The notes below the pieces were generated by a model. The model did no database searches. It saw nothing but the letters and a program-made list of their open reading frames with translations, and was not told where the DNA came from. 64,000 nucleotides of DNA from Pseudorhodoferax sp. Leaf265 (GTDB lineage Bacteria > Pseudomonadota > Gammaproteobacteria > Burkholderiales > Burkholderiaceae_C), in assembly GCF_001422365.1 (NCBI RefSeq), contig NZ_LMMT01000007.1, positions 1 to 64,000 of the forward strand, in the 5' to 3' direction. The translations under genes were made by a program, and so were the position numbers. Positions 51,198-63,959 of this stretch are shown piece after piece (within the stretch, counting starts at the first letter, position 1; each line of letters starts with the position of its first letter).

Positions 51198-51725
51198 TCA
51201 GGCGCGGCCTGGCAGCAGCAGCCTCTTGCGCGGCGTGGGTTCGGGCAGCACGAGTTGCGCCTCGCGCGACACGCGCACGCAGTCCTTGAGATGTTCCTCG
51301 CCGAGGAAGCGGATCGCGCTGTAGCCGACCAGCGCCGAGATCGCCTGGCCCGCGAACGGCACGTACTTGGCGGCCTGCTTGGCGGTGAGCCGCATGCCCA
51401 CGGCGGCAGCGGCCTTGAGCACGAGGTCGCGCGTGATGAACTTGCCGATCAGCACGGAGCCGACCATGTTGACGGCTTTTTGCACCTGGTCGCGCTGGCG
51501 CGGCTCCAGGCGCTCGATCTGCTCGGGCGTGAGGCCGAATTCGGCGCTGACCGCGGGAATCAGGCGCGACAGCACAGCTGCATCGACGGCCCAGTCCAGG
51601 CCCGGCACCGGCACGGCACTGGCGGCCGCAGCGACCATGGCCTTGCCGTGCAGCAGGCGCCGGCCGCGCCGCACGGCGGCGAGCAGCCGCTCGTCGCCCT
51701 GGGCCAGTTCCAGCGCCGTGGCCAT
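51198..51725 (-). CDS. Hypothetical protein, possibly DUF697/EcsC-like
   Basis: A 175-residue protein with two moderately hydrophobic, Ala/Val-rich helical regions: AMVAAAASAVPVPGLDWAVDAAVLSRLIPAV (about 29-60) and AAKYVPFAGQAISALVGYSAIRFLGE. The PVPGLD element and spacing recall DUF697-type membrane-associated domains, but this is not secure. The C-terminus is basic and Pro-rich. It follows the small GlsB-like membrane protein in the same direction after a five-base gap, so they may be one transcript. Confidence 0.55.
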   Translation of the reverse strand: MATALELAQGDERLLAAVRRGRRLLHGKAMVAAAASAVPVPGLDWAVDAAVLSRLIPAVSAEFGLTPEQIERLEPRQRDQVQKAVNMVGSVLIGKFITRDLVLKAAAAVGMRLTAKQAAKYVPFAGQAISALVGYSAIRFLGEEHLKDCVRVSREAQLVLPEPTPRKRLLLPGRA

Positions 51726-51730
51726 GGTGC

Positions 51731-51979
51731 TTACTTGCCCTTGACCATCCCGTAGACGAGCAGCAGCACGACGGCACCGACGATGGACGCGATCCAGCCG
51801 GCTGGATCACCCTGCGCGTACCAGCCCATCTTCTGGCCGGCCCAGCCCGCGAGGAGCGAGCCCGCGATGCCCAGGATGGACGTCATGATGATGCCCAGCT
51901 TGTCGTCGCCAGGCTTGAGCGCACGGGCCAGCAGGCCCACGATGAAGCCGACGATGATGGTGCCGATCAAAGAGAACAT
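51731..51979 (-). CDS. GlsB/YeaQ/YmgE family small membrane protein
   Basis: An 82-residue transglycosylase-associated/GlsB family protein with three predicted membrane helices: MFSLIGTIIVGFIVGLLARALKPGDDKLGIIMTSILGIAGSLLAGWAGQKMG is the family pattern, with PGDD in the first loop, then GWIASIVGAVVLLLVYGMVKGK. Such proteins are linked to stress and stationary phase; their activity is unknown. The ATG at 51979 fits the family start. It is followed by the hypothetical gene at 51725. Confidence 0.85.
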   Translation of the reverse strand: MFSLIGTIIVGFIVGLLARALKPGDDKLGIIMTSILGIAGSLLAGWAGQKMGWYAQGDPAGWIASIVGAVVLLLVYGMVKGK

Positions 51980-52039
51980 GGTGTATGCAATGAAAGTGGA
52001 AGGCCGCAGCAATGTACATGAAGCCCGGCCGGCCGCTTG

Positions 52040-53998
52040 TCAGGAAGTTTCCAATTGCTCGGACAGTCCGAGCCACTCTTCTTCCTGCGCGCTCAGTTGC
52101 GCATCGACCTGCTTGAGCCGGCGGCCGGCCTCGGCGATCTCGGCCGGCGGCAGCGGCTGGGTGAGCCGTTGTTCCAGCGCCGCCTTCTCCTCGGTGAGCG
52201 CGGCCATGCTGCGGTCCAGCTTCTCGATCTGCTTCTTGATCGGGCGCAGGCGTTCGTTCTGCTCCTGGCGGCTCTGGGCGTCCTGCTTGCGCTGGACGGC
52301 GGCCGGTGCCGGCGCGGCGGCGGCCTTGGGCGCGGGTGCTGCCTTGAGCTCCTCGCGCAGGCGCTTGGATTCCTCGAGCAGGTAGCGCTGGTAGTCGTCC
52401 AGGTCGCCGTCGAAGGGTTCGACGCCGCCGCGCGAAACCATCCAGAACTCGTCGCAGACCGAGCGCAGCAGGGCCCGGTCGTGACTGACCAGCATGACCG
52501 TGCCCTCGAACTCGTTGAGCGCCATGGCCAAGGCCTCGCGGGTCGCCAGGTCCAAATGGTTGGTCGGCTCGTCGAGCAGCAGCAGGTTGGGGCGCTGCCA
52601 GACGATCATGCACAGCACCAGGCGCGCCTTCTCGCCACCGCTCATGCTGCCCACGGCCTGCTTGACCATGTCGCCGCTGAAGTTGAAGGTGCCGAGGAAG
52701 CTGCGCAGGTCCTGCTCGCGCGTGGCCTGGCCGGCCAGCCTGCCCGCGGCCGTGGTTTCCTTGACGAGCTGGATCATGTGTTCCAGCGGGTTGTCAGCCG
52801 GGCGCAGCACGTCGAGTTCCTGCTGCGCGAAGTAGCCAATGTTCAGGCCCTTGCCTTCGGTGATCTGGCCTTCGATGGGCTGCAGTGCACGCGCCACCGT
52901 CTTCACCAGCGTCGACTTGCCCTGCCCGTTGGCGCCCAGGATACCGATGCGCTGGCCGGCCAGCACCGATTTGTTGACCTTCTGCACGATCACCGTGGGC
53001 GGCGTGCCAGCGGGCGCGTCGCCTGGCGGCGGGTAGCCGAAGGTGCAGTCCGCCATCGACAGCATCGGGTTAGGCAGGTTGGCAGGCTCTTTGAACTCGA
53101 AGCTGAACTCGGCCTCGGCCAAGAGTGGCGCGATCTTCTCCATGCGGTCCAGCGCCTTGACGCGGCTCTGCGCCTGCTTGGCCTTGCTGGCCTGGGCCTT
53201 GAAGCGGTTGATGAACTTCTGCAGGTGGGCGATCTTGTCCTGCTGCTTGGCGAACGAGGCCTGCTGCAACTCCATCTTCTCGGCGCGCATGTCCTCGAAC
53301 TTGGTGTAGTTGCCGCCGTAGCGGTTGAGCTTGGCGGCCTCGATGTGCACCGTCACGTCGGTGATCGCGTCCAGGAACTCGCGGTCGTGGCTGATCACCA
53401 GCAAGGTGCCCATGTAGCGCTTGAGCCAGGCTTCCAGCCAGACCAGGGCGTCCAGGTCCAGGTGGTTGGTCGGCTCGTCGAGCAGCATCAGGTCGGACGG
53501 ACACATCAGCGCACGCGCCAGCTGCAGACGCATGCGCCAGCCGCCCGAGAAGCTGTTGACCGGGTTGTCGAGTTCGGTGGTCTTGAAGCCCAGGCCGAGG
53601 ATCAGCGCCTGCGCGCGCGCCTGGGCATCGCCCGAGCCGGCGTCGTACAAGGCCATGTAGGCATTGGCCATGCGCTCGCCGTCGTCGGAGGCTTCGGCGG
53701 CGGCCACCTCCTGTTGCGCGGCCAAGAGCGTGGTGTCGCCCTCGATCACGAAGTCGGTGGCGCTCTGCTCGGTCTCGGGCATGTCCTGCGCCACCTGGGC
53801 CAGGCGCCACTGCGGCGGCACGTAGAAGTCGCCGCCGTCTTCGTGCAGCGTGCCGTTGAGCAGCGCGAACAGCGTGGATTTGCCAGCGCCGTTGCGGCCG
53901 ACCAGGCCGACCTTCTCGCCGGGGTTGATGGTGACGCTGGCGCTGTCGAGCAGCACTTTGGCGCTGCGGCGCAGGACGACGTTCTTGAGGGTGATCAT
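52040..53998 (-). CDS. ABC-F ATPase, YheS-like
   Basis: A 652-residue soluble tandem ABC protein. Walker A motifs are GLVGRNGAGKSTLF and GILGANGQGKSTLV, signatures SFSGGWRMRLQLA and SMSGGEKARLVL, and both cassettes have LLLDEPTNHLD. The linker with MRAEKMELQQASFAKQQDKIAHLQKFINRF and the long Ala/Lys-rich C-terminal coiled coil (about residues 530-650) are typical of YheS/Uup-type translation factors, distinct from EttA in this window. It probably acts on stalled ribosomes. The ATG at 53998 starts MITLKNVVLRR. It is 37 bases downstream of prmB on the same strand. Confidence 0.92.
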   Translation of the reverse strand: MITLKNVVLRRSAKVLLDSASVTINPGEKVGLVGRNGAGKSTLFALLNGTLHEDGGDFYVPPQWRLAQVAQDMPETEQSATDFVIEGDTTLLAAQQEVAAAEASDDGERMANAYMALYDAGSGDAQARAQALILGLGFKTTELDNPVNSFSGGWRMRLQLARALMCPSDLMLLDEPTNHLDLDALVWLEAWLKRYMGTLLVISHDREFLDAITDVTVHIEAAKLNRYGGNYTKFEDMRAEKMELQQASFAKQQDKIAHLQKFINRFKAQASKAKQAQSRVKALDRMEKIAPLLAEAEFSFEFKEPANLPNPMLSMADCTFGYPPPGDAPAGTPPTVIVQKVNKSVLAGQRIGILGANGQGKSTLVKTVARALQPIEGQITEGKGLNIGYFAQQELDVLRPADNPLEHMIQLVKETTAAGRLAGQATREQDLRSFLGTFNFSGDMVKQAVGSMSGGEKARLVLCMIVWQRPNLLLLDEPTNHLDLATREALAMALNEFEGTVMLVSHDRALLRSVCDEFWMVSRGGVEPFDGDLDDYQRYLLEESKRLREELKAAPAPKAAAAPAPAAVQRKQDAQSRQEQNERLRPIKKQIEKLDRSMAALTEEKAALEQRLTQPLPPAEIAEAGRRLKQVDAQLSAQEEEWLGLSEQLETS

Positions 53999-54035
53999 GG
54001 TGAACCGGATCACCACGCTGCGGTGATCGAAAGGA

Positions 54036-57206
<3,171 letters not shown>

Positions 57207-57229
57207 GGTCGGGCCTCCGGGTGGCGCAC

Positions 57230-58063
57230 TCAATCGCGCAGCAGGTCGTTCAGGCTGGTCTTGGCGCGGGTCTGCGCGTCCACGGTCTTGACGATGACGG
57301 CGGCGTAGGTCGAGTAGTCGGTACCGTTGGCGGTCTTCTTGTGCAGGGCGCCGCTGATCACCACGCTACCGGCCGGCACGCGGCCGTAGATGATCTCGCC
57401 GGTGTCGCGCTTGAAGATCGGCGTGCTCTGGCCGATGTACACGCCCATGCCCAGCACCGAGTTCTCTTCGACGATCACGCCTTCGACCACTTCGGAGCGG
57501 GCGCCGATGAAGCAGTTGTCTTCGATGATGGTCGGGTTGGCCTGCAGCGGCTCCAGCACGCCGCCCAGGCCCACGCCACCCGAGAGGTGCACGTTCTTGC
57601 CGACTTGGGCGCAGCTGCCCACGGTGGCCCAGGTGTCGACCATGCTGCCTTCGTCCACGTAGGCGCCGATGTTCACGTAGCTGGGCATCAGGATGGCGCC
57701 CTTGGCGACGAAGCTGCCGCGGCGGGCCACGGCCGGCGGCACCACGCGCACACCGGTGGCCTTCATCTCCTCGGCCGACAGGTGCGAGAACTTGGTCTGC
57801 ACCTTGTCGTAGAAGCCGAGCGCGCCGGCCTGCATGACCTCGTTGTCCTTCAGGCGGAAGGACAGCAGCACGGCCTTCTTGATCCACTGGTGCACGGTCC
57901 ACTGGCCCACGCCTTCGCGCGTGGCCACGCGCAGCTTGCCGTTGTTGAGCTCGGCGATCACGTGCTCGACGGCGTCCTGCACCTCCTTGGGGGCGGATTG
58001 GGGCGACAGGCTGGCCCGGTTCTCCCAGGCGTTGTCGATGGTGGTTTGAAGCTGTTGGCTCAT
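57230..58063 (-). CDS. dapD: Tetrahydrodipicolinate N-succinyltransferase
   Basis: Succinyl-CoA-dependent acyltransferase with a left-handed beta helix, 277 residues. N-terminal helices ([17 protein letters not shown]) and the hexapeptide-repeat core [43 protein letters not shown] with [40 protein letters not shown] are the standard DapD sequence. It overlaps dapC by four bases upstream, and the pilU-like gene follows after 23 bases. It gives the second succinylase-branch step. Confidence 0.97.
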   Translation of the reverse strand: MSQQLQTTIDNAWENRASLSPQSAPKEVQDAVEHVIAELNNGKLRVATREGVGQWTVHQWIKKAVLLSFRLKDNEVMQAGALGFYDKVQTKFSHLSAEEMKATGVRVVPPAVARRGSFVAKGAILMPSYVNIGAYVDEGSMVDTWATVGSCAQVGKNVHLSGGVGLGGVLEPLQANPTIIEDNCFIGARSEVVEGVIVEENSVLGMGVYIGQSTPIFKRDTGEIIYGRVPAGSVVISGALHKKTANGTDYSTYAAVIVKTVDAQTRAKTSLNDLLRD

Positions 58064-59286
58064 GCTGTTTGCGGTCTCGATTGGATGAATTGAACGATGC
58101 GCTGCGCGGCTTCCACGCATTCGGCGGTCTCGGCCACCAGGGCCATGCGCACGCGTCCCTGGCCGGGGTTGAGGCCTGCGGCCTCGCGTGCGAGGTAGCT
58201 GCCGGGCAGGACCGTCACATTGTATTGAGCGAGCAACTCGCGGGCGAAGCGCGCATCGCTGCCCTCGGCCGCTTCGCCCGGGCGCAGCGGCACACCGGCC
58301 CACAGGTAGAAGCTGGCATCGGGCAGGCGCACGTCCATCACTTCGGACAGGAGCGGCGTGACGGCCGCGAACTTCTCGCGGTACAGCGCGCGGTTGGCCC
58401 GCACGTGGGCCTCGTCGTTCCAGGCCGCGATGGAGGCCGTCTGCACCACCGGGCTCATGGCGCTGCCGTGGTAGGTGCGGTACAACAGATACTGCTGGAT
58501 CAGCGCGGCGTCGCCCGCGACGAAGCCCGAACGCATGCCCGGCACGTTGCTGCGCTTGGACAGGCTTGTGAATGCCACGATGTTGCGCAGGTCGCCGCGG
58601 CCCAGCTGCGCCGCGGCCTCCAGGCCGCCCAGCGGCGGAATGTCACCGAAGTAGATCTCGCTGTAGCACTCGTCCGAGGCGATCACGAAGCCGTGCCGGT
58701 CGGACAGTTCGAACAGCTTGCGCCACTCGTCCAGCGGCATCACCGCGCCCGTGGGGTTGCCGGGCGAGCAGACGTAGAGCAGCTGGGTGCGGGCCCAGAC
58801 CGCCTCGGGCACGCTGTCCCAGTCGACCGCGAAGTTGCGTTGCGGGTCGCTCGGCGCGTAGTAGGGCTCGGCGCCAGCCAGCAGGGCTGCGCCCTCGTAG
58901 ATCTGGTAGAACGGATTGGGGCAGACCACGGTGGCACCCGGCCGCGTCGGATCGACCACGGTCTGCGCGAATGCGAACAGGGCCTCGCGCGAGCCGTTGA
59001 CGGGCAGCACCTGGGTGGCGGCGTCCAGCGCCAGGCCATAGCGGCGCTGCAGCCAGCCCGTGAAGGCGGCGCGCAGCGCAGGCGTGCCGGCCGTGGGCGG
59101 GTAGCCGGCCAGGCCCTCGCGCAGGTCACCGGCCAGCGCGGCCTGGATGAAGGGCGGGGTCGGGTGCTTGGGTTCGCCGATGCCCAGGCTGATGGGGCGC
59201 AGGCCGGGCGGTGGCGTGACGCCGGCAAACAACTGGCGCAGCCGTTCGAACGGGTAGGGCTGCAGGCGGGCGAGCAGGGGATTCAT
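58060..59286 (-). CDS. dapC: Succinyldiaminopimelate transaminase
   Basis: PLP-dependent class I/II aminotransferase, 408 residues, converting N-succinyl-2-amino-6-ketopimelate to succinyl-diaminopimelate. It starts [22 protein letters not shown], the DapC type start. [34 protein letters not shown] and the PLP-lysine region [21 protein letters not shown] are intact. It is the first gene of the dapC-dapD-pilU-dapE-prmB series. The LuxR-type regulator starts divergently. Confidence 0.94.
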   Translation of the reverse strand: MNPLLARLQPYPFERLRQLFAGVTPPPGLRPISLGIGEPKHPTPPFIQAALAGDLREGLAGYPPTAGTPALRAAFTGWLQRRYGLALDAATQVLPVNGSREALFAFAQTVVDPTRPGATVVCPNPFYQIYEGAALLAGAEPYYAPSDPQRNFAVDWDSVPEAVWARTQLLYVCSPGNPTGAVMPLDEWRKLFELSDRHGFVIASDECYSEIYFGDIPPLGGLEAAAQLGRGDLRNIVAFTSLSKRSNVPGMRSGFVAGDAALIQQYLLYRTYHGSAMSPVVQTASIAAWNDEAHVRANRALYREKFAAVTPLLSEVMDVRLPDASFYLWAGVPLRPGEAAEGSDARFARELLAQYNVTVLPGSYLAREAAGLNPGQGRVRMALVAETAECVEAAQRIVQFIQSRPQTA

Positions 59287-59396
59287 GGGGCGCGATTATC
59301 GGGGCGCGCCTGCGGGCCGGTGCGGCCATGACCCCGGTCACCGGCCCCGGCACGCGCCGCTGGTCAGCCGCAGGGCTTGTTGGTATGTTCTGCGCC

Positions 59397-60059
59397 ATGT
59401 CTGCTCCCCTGACGGAACCCGTGCCCATGGCCGGCGTGCAGCGCCTGCTCGTGATCGACGACCACGCGCTGGTGCGCATGGGCGTGCGCACGCTGGTCAT
59501 GCAGCAGTTCGCCGACAGCTATGCGGTCGAGGAAGCCGGCACGCTGGAGCAGGGCCTGGCCCGGCTCGCCCAGGCGCAGGGGCGCATTGCGCTGGTGCTG
59601 CTGGATCTGCAGCTGCCCGATGCCAAGGGCTTTGCCGGCCTGCGCATCCTGCGGCGCGACCATCCCGGCGTGCCCGTGGTGGTGCTCAGCGGCGCGCAGG
59701 ACCTGCGCATCCGCGAGGAGGCGCTGCGCCTGGGCGCGCGCGCCTACATCGGCAAGTCGGCCGATGCGGGCGCGATGGACGCCTGGGTCGAGGTGCTGCG
59801 CGAGCATGCCGATGGCCCGCCGCAGCTGTCCGTCCCGAGCGCACCACCGGGCGCGGCCGCGCTGCGCACGGCCCAGGGCCTGGGGCTGAGCCCGCGCCAG
59901 GTGCAGGTCCTCGAACTGCTGCTGGCCGGCCTGGACAACCAGGCCATCGCCACGGAGACGGGGTTGACGCTGGGCACGGTCAAGAACTGCGTGTCCTCGG
60001 TCTTCCTGGGCTTCAACGTGCGTTCGCGCGCGGAGCTGCTAGGCATGTTCCCCACCTGA
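59397..60059 (+). CDS. LuxR/NarL-type response regulator
   Basis: A 220-residue regulator with receiver (about 15-130) and C-terminal LuxR helix-turn-helix (about 155-215). LLVIDDHALVRMG and the phosphorylated Asp in LVLLDLQLPDAKG are present, and the DNA-binding part is LGLSPRQVQVLELLLAGLDNQAIATETGLTLGTVKNCVSSVFLGFNV. The ATG at 59397 is chosen; upstream in-frame ATGs (59328, 59385) lack a better site. It precedes a membrane hybrid kinase by seven bases, its likely partner. Signal unknown. Confidence 0.9.
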   Translation: MSAPLTEPVPMAGVQRLLVIDDHALVRMGVRTLVMQQFADSYAVEEAGTLEQGLARLAQAQGRIALVLLDLQLPDAKGFAGLRILRRDHPGVPVVVLSGAQDLRIREEALRLGARAYIGKSADAGAMDAWVEVLREHADGPPQLSVPSAPPGAAALRTAQGLGLSPRQVQVLELLLAGLDNQAIATETGLTLGTVKNCVSSVFLGFNVRSRAELLGMFPT

Positions 60060-60066
60060 GCCCGAC

Positions 60067-61866
60067 ATGCCCAAGGCCGCGGCCTGGCAGCGCCTGCTGC
60101 TGCACGAGGAACTCGTCGATGCGGAGCGCGGCGCCGACACGATGCGCCCGGTACGGCGCGCCCAGCTCGAGCTGCTGCTGCAGAAATTCAGCCTGGCCGC
60201 GTCCATCGCAGCCGCGCTGTACGCGCTGGCACTGTGGGTGCTGTTCTACGTGCTGGCACCGTCGCCGCGGGTGCTGGTCTGGGCGGCGCTGGTGCACGGC
60301 GTGCAGGCGCTGCGCTACACCCACACGCGCCGGCTGCTCGCGCGCGGGCCGGTGCCCGATGCCGAACTGGGGCCGGAGCTGCACCGCCAGACCCGGCTGC
60401 TCTGGATGCTGGGCGGCGCCTGGGCCATGGCGCCCTGGTTGCTGATGCGCCACGGCGACACCGCCTCCATGGCGCTGATGGCGGTGTTCATCGTCGGCAT
60501 GGTGTCCAGCGCGGCCGCGGTGCTGAGTTCGCACCGGCAGACGGTCGCTGCCTTCGTCGTGCCGGCCATGTGCGGCCTGGTGCTGGCGCTGGCCTGGTCG
60601 GGCGGGCTGATCGGCTGGATCATGGCGCTGGCGCTGGCGCAGTACAGCTCCACACTGGTCAAATGGACGGCGCAACAGGTGGACCTGCTGGTCGACTCGC
60701 TGCAGGTGCGCTTCGACCGCGAAGATCTGGCGCAGCGCCTGGCGGAGCAGGTCGAGCGCGTGGAAGCCGGCAGCCGCGAGAAGACGCGCTTCCTGGCCTC
60801 GGCCAGCCACGACCTGCGCCAGCCGCTGCACGCGGTCTCGCTGTTCACCGCAGTACTGGAGCATGGGCTGGCCCAGGGGCCGCAGCACGAGACGGTGGCG
60901 CGCCTGGCGCATTCGGTGCGCATGCTCGGCACCTCGCTGGACGGCATGCTGGACGTGTCGCGGCTGGATGCGGGCGCCGTGCAGCCGCGCATCGAGACGC
61001 TGGGCGTGCACGCGCTGTTTGTCTCGCTGCAGAACACCTATGGCGTGCGGGCACAGGAGAAGGGCCTGCGCCTGCGCATCCGCGCACCGGGCGACCTGCA
61101 TGTGGCCAGCGACCGCTTGCTGCTCGAGCGCCTGCTCGGCAACCTGCTGGACAACGCGCTCAAGTACACGGAGCAGGGCGGCGTGCTGGTCGCGGCGCGG
61201 CCGGCGCACCTGCCGGACGGCGGCCAGGCCGTGCGCTTCGAGATCCTGGACACCGGGATCGGCATCGCACCGGCCCAGCAGGCCCAGGTCTTCGAGGAGT
61301 TCTACCAGGTCGGCAATCCGCAGCGCGACCGTGCCCAGGGCCTGGGGCTGGGCCTGTCCATCGTGCGGCGGCTGTCGGCACTGCTGCAGCACCCGGTGCA
61401 GCTGCGTTCGCGCCCGGGCCGGGGCACGCGCTTCGGCGTGCTGGTCAGAGCCGTGCCGCCGGTGGCATCGTCAGGCGCCGTGCTGCCGCCGCATCCGCGC
61501 CGGCCCGTGCAACTGCCTGCGCATGTGCTGGTGCTCGACGACGAGGCCGTCAGTGCCATGGCCATGGCGTCCTGGCTGTCGGCCCAGGGCTGCCGGGTGC
61601 GCTTGGCGGCCGACGTGCCGGCAGCCAGGCTGGCGCTGCGGCAGCATCCGGAGATCAGCACCGTGGTGGCCGATTTCCGCCTGCCGGGCAGCGAGAGCGG
61701 GCTGGACTTCCTGGTGGAGGTGCGTCTGAAGCTGCCCGAGATGCGCGGCCTGCTCGTGACGGGCGAAACCGCGCCCGAGCGCATCGCCGCCATCCGCGCC
61801 AGCGGGCTGCCCTGCCTGTTCAAACCGGTGCAGCCAGAGCAACTGGTCGAGGCGCTGGCGCGCTGA
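60067..61866 (+). CDS. Membrane hybrid sensor histidine kinase
   Basis: A 599-residue kinase. Six hydrophobic segments occupy about residues 35-205. The dimerisation helix holds the phospho-acceptor His in FLASASHDLRQPLHAVSLFTAVLE; the ATPase motifs LLDNALKYTEQG, ILDTGIGIAPAQQAQVFEEFYQVG and GLGLGLSIVRRLSALL follow. A C-terminal receiver has VLVLDDEAVSA and Asp in TVVADFRLPGSESGLD. No periplasmic domain of size exists, so it probably senses a membrane or cytosolic cue. Partner of the preceding LuxR-type regulator. Its end overlaps the convergent MFS gene by 47 bases. Confidence 0.9.
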   Translation: MPKAAAWQRLLLHEELVDAERGADTMRPVRRAQLELLLQKFSLAASIAAALYALALWVLFYVLAPSPRVLVWAALVHGVQALRYTHTRRLLARGPVPDAELGPELHRQTRLLWMLGGAWAMAPWLLMRHGDTASMALMAVFIVGMVSSAAAVLSSHRQTVAAFVVPAMCGLVLALAWSGGLIGWIMALALAQYSSTLVKWTAQQVDLLVDSLQVRFDREDLAQRLAEQVERVEAGSREKTRFLASASHDLRQPLHAVSLFTAVLEHGLAQGPQHETVARLAHSVRMLGTSLDGMLDVSRLDAGAVQPRIETLGVHALFVSLQNTYGVRAQEKGLRLRIRAPGDLHVASDRLLLERLLGNLLDNALKYTEQGGVLVAARPAHLPDGGQAVRFEILDTGIGIAPAQQAQVFEEFYQVGNPQRDRAQGLGLGLSIVRRLSALLQHPVQLRSRPGRGTRFGVLVRAVPPVASSGAVLPPHPRRPVQLPAHVLVLDDEAVSAMAMASWLSAQGCRVRLAADVPAARLALRQHPEISTVVADFRLPGSESGLDFLVEVRLKLPEMRGLLVTGETAPERIAAIRASGLPCLFKPVQPEQLVEALAR

Positions 61867-63091
61867 CGACGACCACGGCGGCCGAAGCCTGCAGCACGAC
61901 GATCACGAAGAAGCAGGCGCCATAACCGGTTGCCGCGGACGGCCCAGCGTGCGGCCCGGCGGCAACCAGGACGGCCAGCGCGGCGGGGGCGAACGCGTAC
62001 AGCGCCTGCGACAGCGCCACGCTGCGCGCGACCACGCGTGGCACATCGGCAGGCGCGAACTCCGCCTGTGCGATCAGCGGCGGCAGCGAGGTGGCGTTGC
62101 CGATGCCGAGCCCGAACAACACGGCGCCGCAGGCCAGGAGCGCCGGGTGCTCTATGCCTGCCCACCACAACAGCAGCGTTCCGGTGGCTTGCACGGCGTA
62201 GCTGGTCGCTGCGGCGCGGCGCCGGTCGGCCCACCGCGTCAGCAGCCACGCCATGGCGAAGCGGCCGGCCATGCCGCAACCGGTGGCCAGCCCCATGGTC
62301 CAGCCCGCCTGCCGGGTGCCCAGGCCGGCTGCGAGCCATGAGAAGAGCTGGGAGATCAGCCCGATCTGCGCGAAGAGGCCCAGAGCCATGGCTGCGGCCA
62401 GTGTCACGAAGCTGCGGTCGCGCCACAGCGTGGTACGTACGGCCACGGCACCGCTGGCGCGGAGCAGCGGCGCCGGCACGGTGGCCGGAACCTGGCCCGC
62501 GGGAACGCAGGCAAGTTCCCGGCTGGCGATGGACAACACCACGCTGACCATGGCGAGACCGACCAGCGTGGCCGCCGCAGGAAAGCCAGCGCGGTCGATC
62601 AGAAGCACCCACAGCGGCGTGAAGACCATGCCGCCGACGCTGGCGCCGTTGTAGGCCTTGGCCAATGCCAGCGGCCGCGTCGCGGCGAACCAGGGCGAGA
62701 CGATCGCATGGATGCCTGCGGCGCCCATCGGCACCCAGCCCGCGCCGGTGCACATGGCCGCCACGAAGAGTTGCCAGGGGGCGGCTGCTGCAGCCCAGCC
62801 GAGCACCCCTGCTGCCAGCAGCACGGCCCCAGCCACGGTCGCGGCAGGGATCCCGATGCGCCGGTGGATGGCAGGAAGGCTGGCGGCGACGCCGGCACCG
62901 AACAGGAAATGGCAAGTCAGCGCGGCACTGACCAGTGACAGCGGCCAGCCGGTGCGCTCCGGCACCGCATACAGGAAGACCGGCGGCCCGTAGAAGCCCA
63001 CGCCCCAGCCGAACAGCGCCAGCACGAACGCCGCGCGCACGACGGTGCGGCCATGGCAAGGGGGCGAAAGCGGGAAGAGGGTGGGCGGCAT
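61820..63091 (-). CDS. MFS transporter (oxalate/monocarboxylate-like)
   Basis: A 423-residue major facilitator with 12 hydrophobic segments. WGVGFYGPPVFLYAVPERTGWPLSLVSAALTCHFLFGAGVAASLPAIHRRIG and the paired loop regions place it in the MFS_1 superfamily, most like transporters near the OFA/monocarboxylate group; the substrate is not clear. The ATG at 63091 (MPPTLFPLS) is chosen. It is divergent from an ArsR-type regulator, 133 bases between the starts, which is the likely control. The 3' end overlaps the convergent kinase. Confidence 0.85.
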   Translation of the reverse strand: MPPTLFPLSPPCHGRTVVRAAFVLALFGWGVGFYGPPVFLYAVPERTGWPLSLVSAALTCHFLFGAGVAASLPAIHRRIGIPAATVAGAVLLAAGVLGWAAAAAPWQLFVAAMCTGAGWVPMGAAGIHAIVSPWFAATRPLALAKAYNGASVGGMVFTPLWVLLIDRAGFPAAATLVGLAMVSVVLSIASRELACVPAGQVPATVPAPLLRASGAVAVRTTLWRDRSFVTLAAAMALGLFAQIGLISQLFSWLAAGLGTRQAGWTMGLATGCGMAGRFAMAWLLTRWADRRRAAATSYAVQATGTLLLWWAGIEHPALLACGAVLFGLGIGNATSLPPLIAQAEFAPADVPRVVARSVALSQALYAFAPAALAVLVAAGPHAGPSAATGYGACFFVIVVLQASAAVVVVSAPAPRPVALAAPV

Positions 63092-63132
63092 GGTGTGGGC
63101 AGCGCGGTAGGCGGGACAGCCCGCGATGTGCT

Positions 63133-63179
63133 CGATGCTGCGGTACGGGCCAGCCGCGATGCTTCGCTGCGGAACGAAG
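63133..63179. promoter_or_regulatory. Repeats in the MFS/ArsR intergenic region
   Basis: CGATGCT occurs at 63133-63139 and 63157-63163, each followed by a CGG(T/A)ACG element, and CTTCG (63162-63166) faces CGAAG (63175-63179) across eight bases. A repressor dyad for the adjacent ArsR-type protein is plausible but not certain. Confidence 0.3.
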
Positions 63180-63224
63180 TGTCCGGCTGGCGCCTTGGGA
63201 TACGCTGGCAGTCGGAGCGACACC

Positions 63225-63944
63225 ATGAACACCAACCAGATTGCCCGGATTGCCTCCCTGCTCGGCGAGCCCGCACGCGCGGCGATGCTGCTGCAGCTGA
63301 TGGATGGCCGCTGGCTCACCGCGACCGAACTGGCCGGGGCCGCCAGCGTCTCGCCGCAAACCGCCAGCCGCCATCTGGCCCAGTTGGTGGCGGCAGGCCT
63401 TTTGCACATGGAACAGCGGGGCCGGCACCGCTACCACCGGCTCGCCTCGGGCGAAGTGGCCAAGGTGCTGGAGAGCCTCATGCAGATCGCGGGCGCGGTG
63501 CCGCTGCAGCGGCCCGTCGTGCCCGGCCCGCGCGAGCCGGCGATGCGCATGGCCCGCATGTGCTATGACCACATCGCCGGCCGCCTCGGGCTGGCCATTG
63601 CCGAACGGCTGCAAGCCGACCAGGCGATCGAATTCGATGGGGAGGCCGGCCTCGTCACCGAGCGGGCCGGGCCGGTGCTGGCACGCTGGGGCCTGTCGCT
63701 GGCATCCAACGAGCCGCCGACGCGGCGTGCCCGGCCGTATTGCCGTCCCTGCCTGGACTGGAGCGAACGCAAGCCCCATCTCGCCGGCCGACTCGGCGCG
63801 ATGATTTGCGCGCACTGCCTGGACCAGGGGTGGCTGAGCCGCAAGGCCGGCAACCGGGCCCTGGCCATCTCGGCGCGTGGTGCAGCCAGCTTGCGCGACC
63901 TGCTAGGCCTGCAGGCCTGGCGGCAGGTGACGGATGAAGCCTGA
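63225..63944 (+). CDS. ArsR-family regulator with cysteine-rich C-terminus
   Basis: A 239-residue, unusually long ArsR-type winged-helix protein. The N-terminal 95 residues carry NQIARIASLLGEPARAAMLLQLMDGRWLTATELAGAASVSPQTASRHLAQLVAAGLLHMEQRGRHRYHRLA, a full helix-turn-helix. The extra C-terminal half has CRPCLDWSERKPHLAGRLG and then ICAHCLDQGWL, two CxxC pairs that could bind metal or form disulfides. GGAG stands eight bases before the ATG at 63225. Divergent from an MFS transporter, its likely target. Confidence 0.88.
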   Translation: MNTNQIARIASLLGEPARAAMLLQLMDGRWLTATELAGAASVSPQTASRHLAQLVAAGLLHMEQRGRHRYHRLASGEVAKVLESLMQIAGAVPLQRPVVPGPREPAMRMARMCYDHIAGRLGLAIAERLQADQAIEFDGEAGLVTERAGPVLARWGLSLASNEPPTRRARPYCRPCLDWSERKPHLAGRLGAMICAHCLDQGWLSRKAGNRALAISARGAASLRDLLGLQAWRQVTDEA

Positions 63945-63959
63945 CTGGCGGCCTGAGCT

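Noticed and set aside
61820-61866. The 47-base convergent overlap of the hybrid kinase and the MFS gene as a frameshift or sequencing error.
   Set aside because: Both proteins run to plausible C-terminal ends in clean frames; modest convergent overlaps also occur elsewhere in the window.
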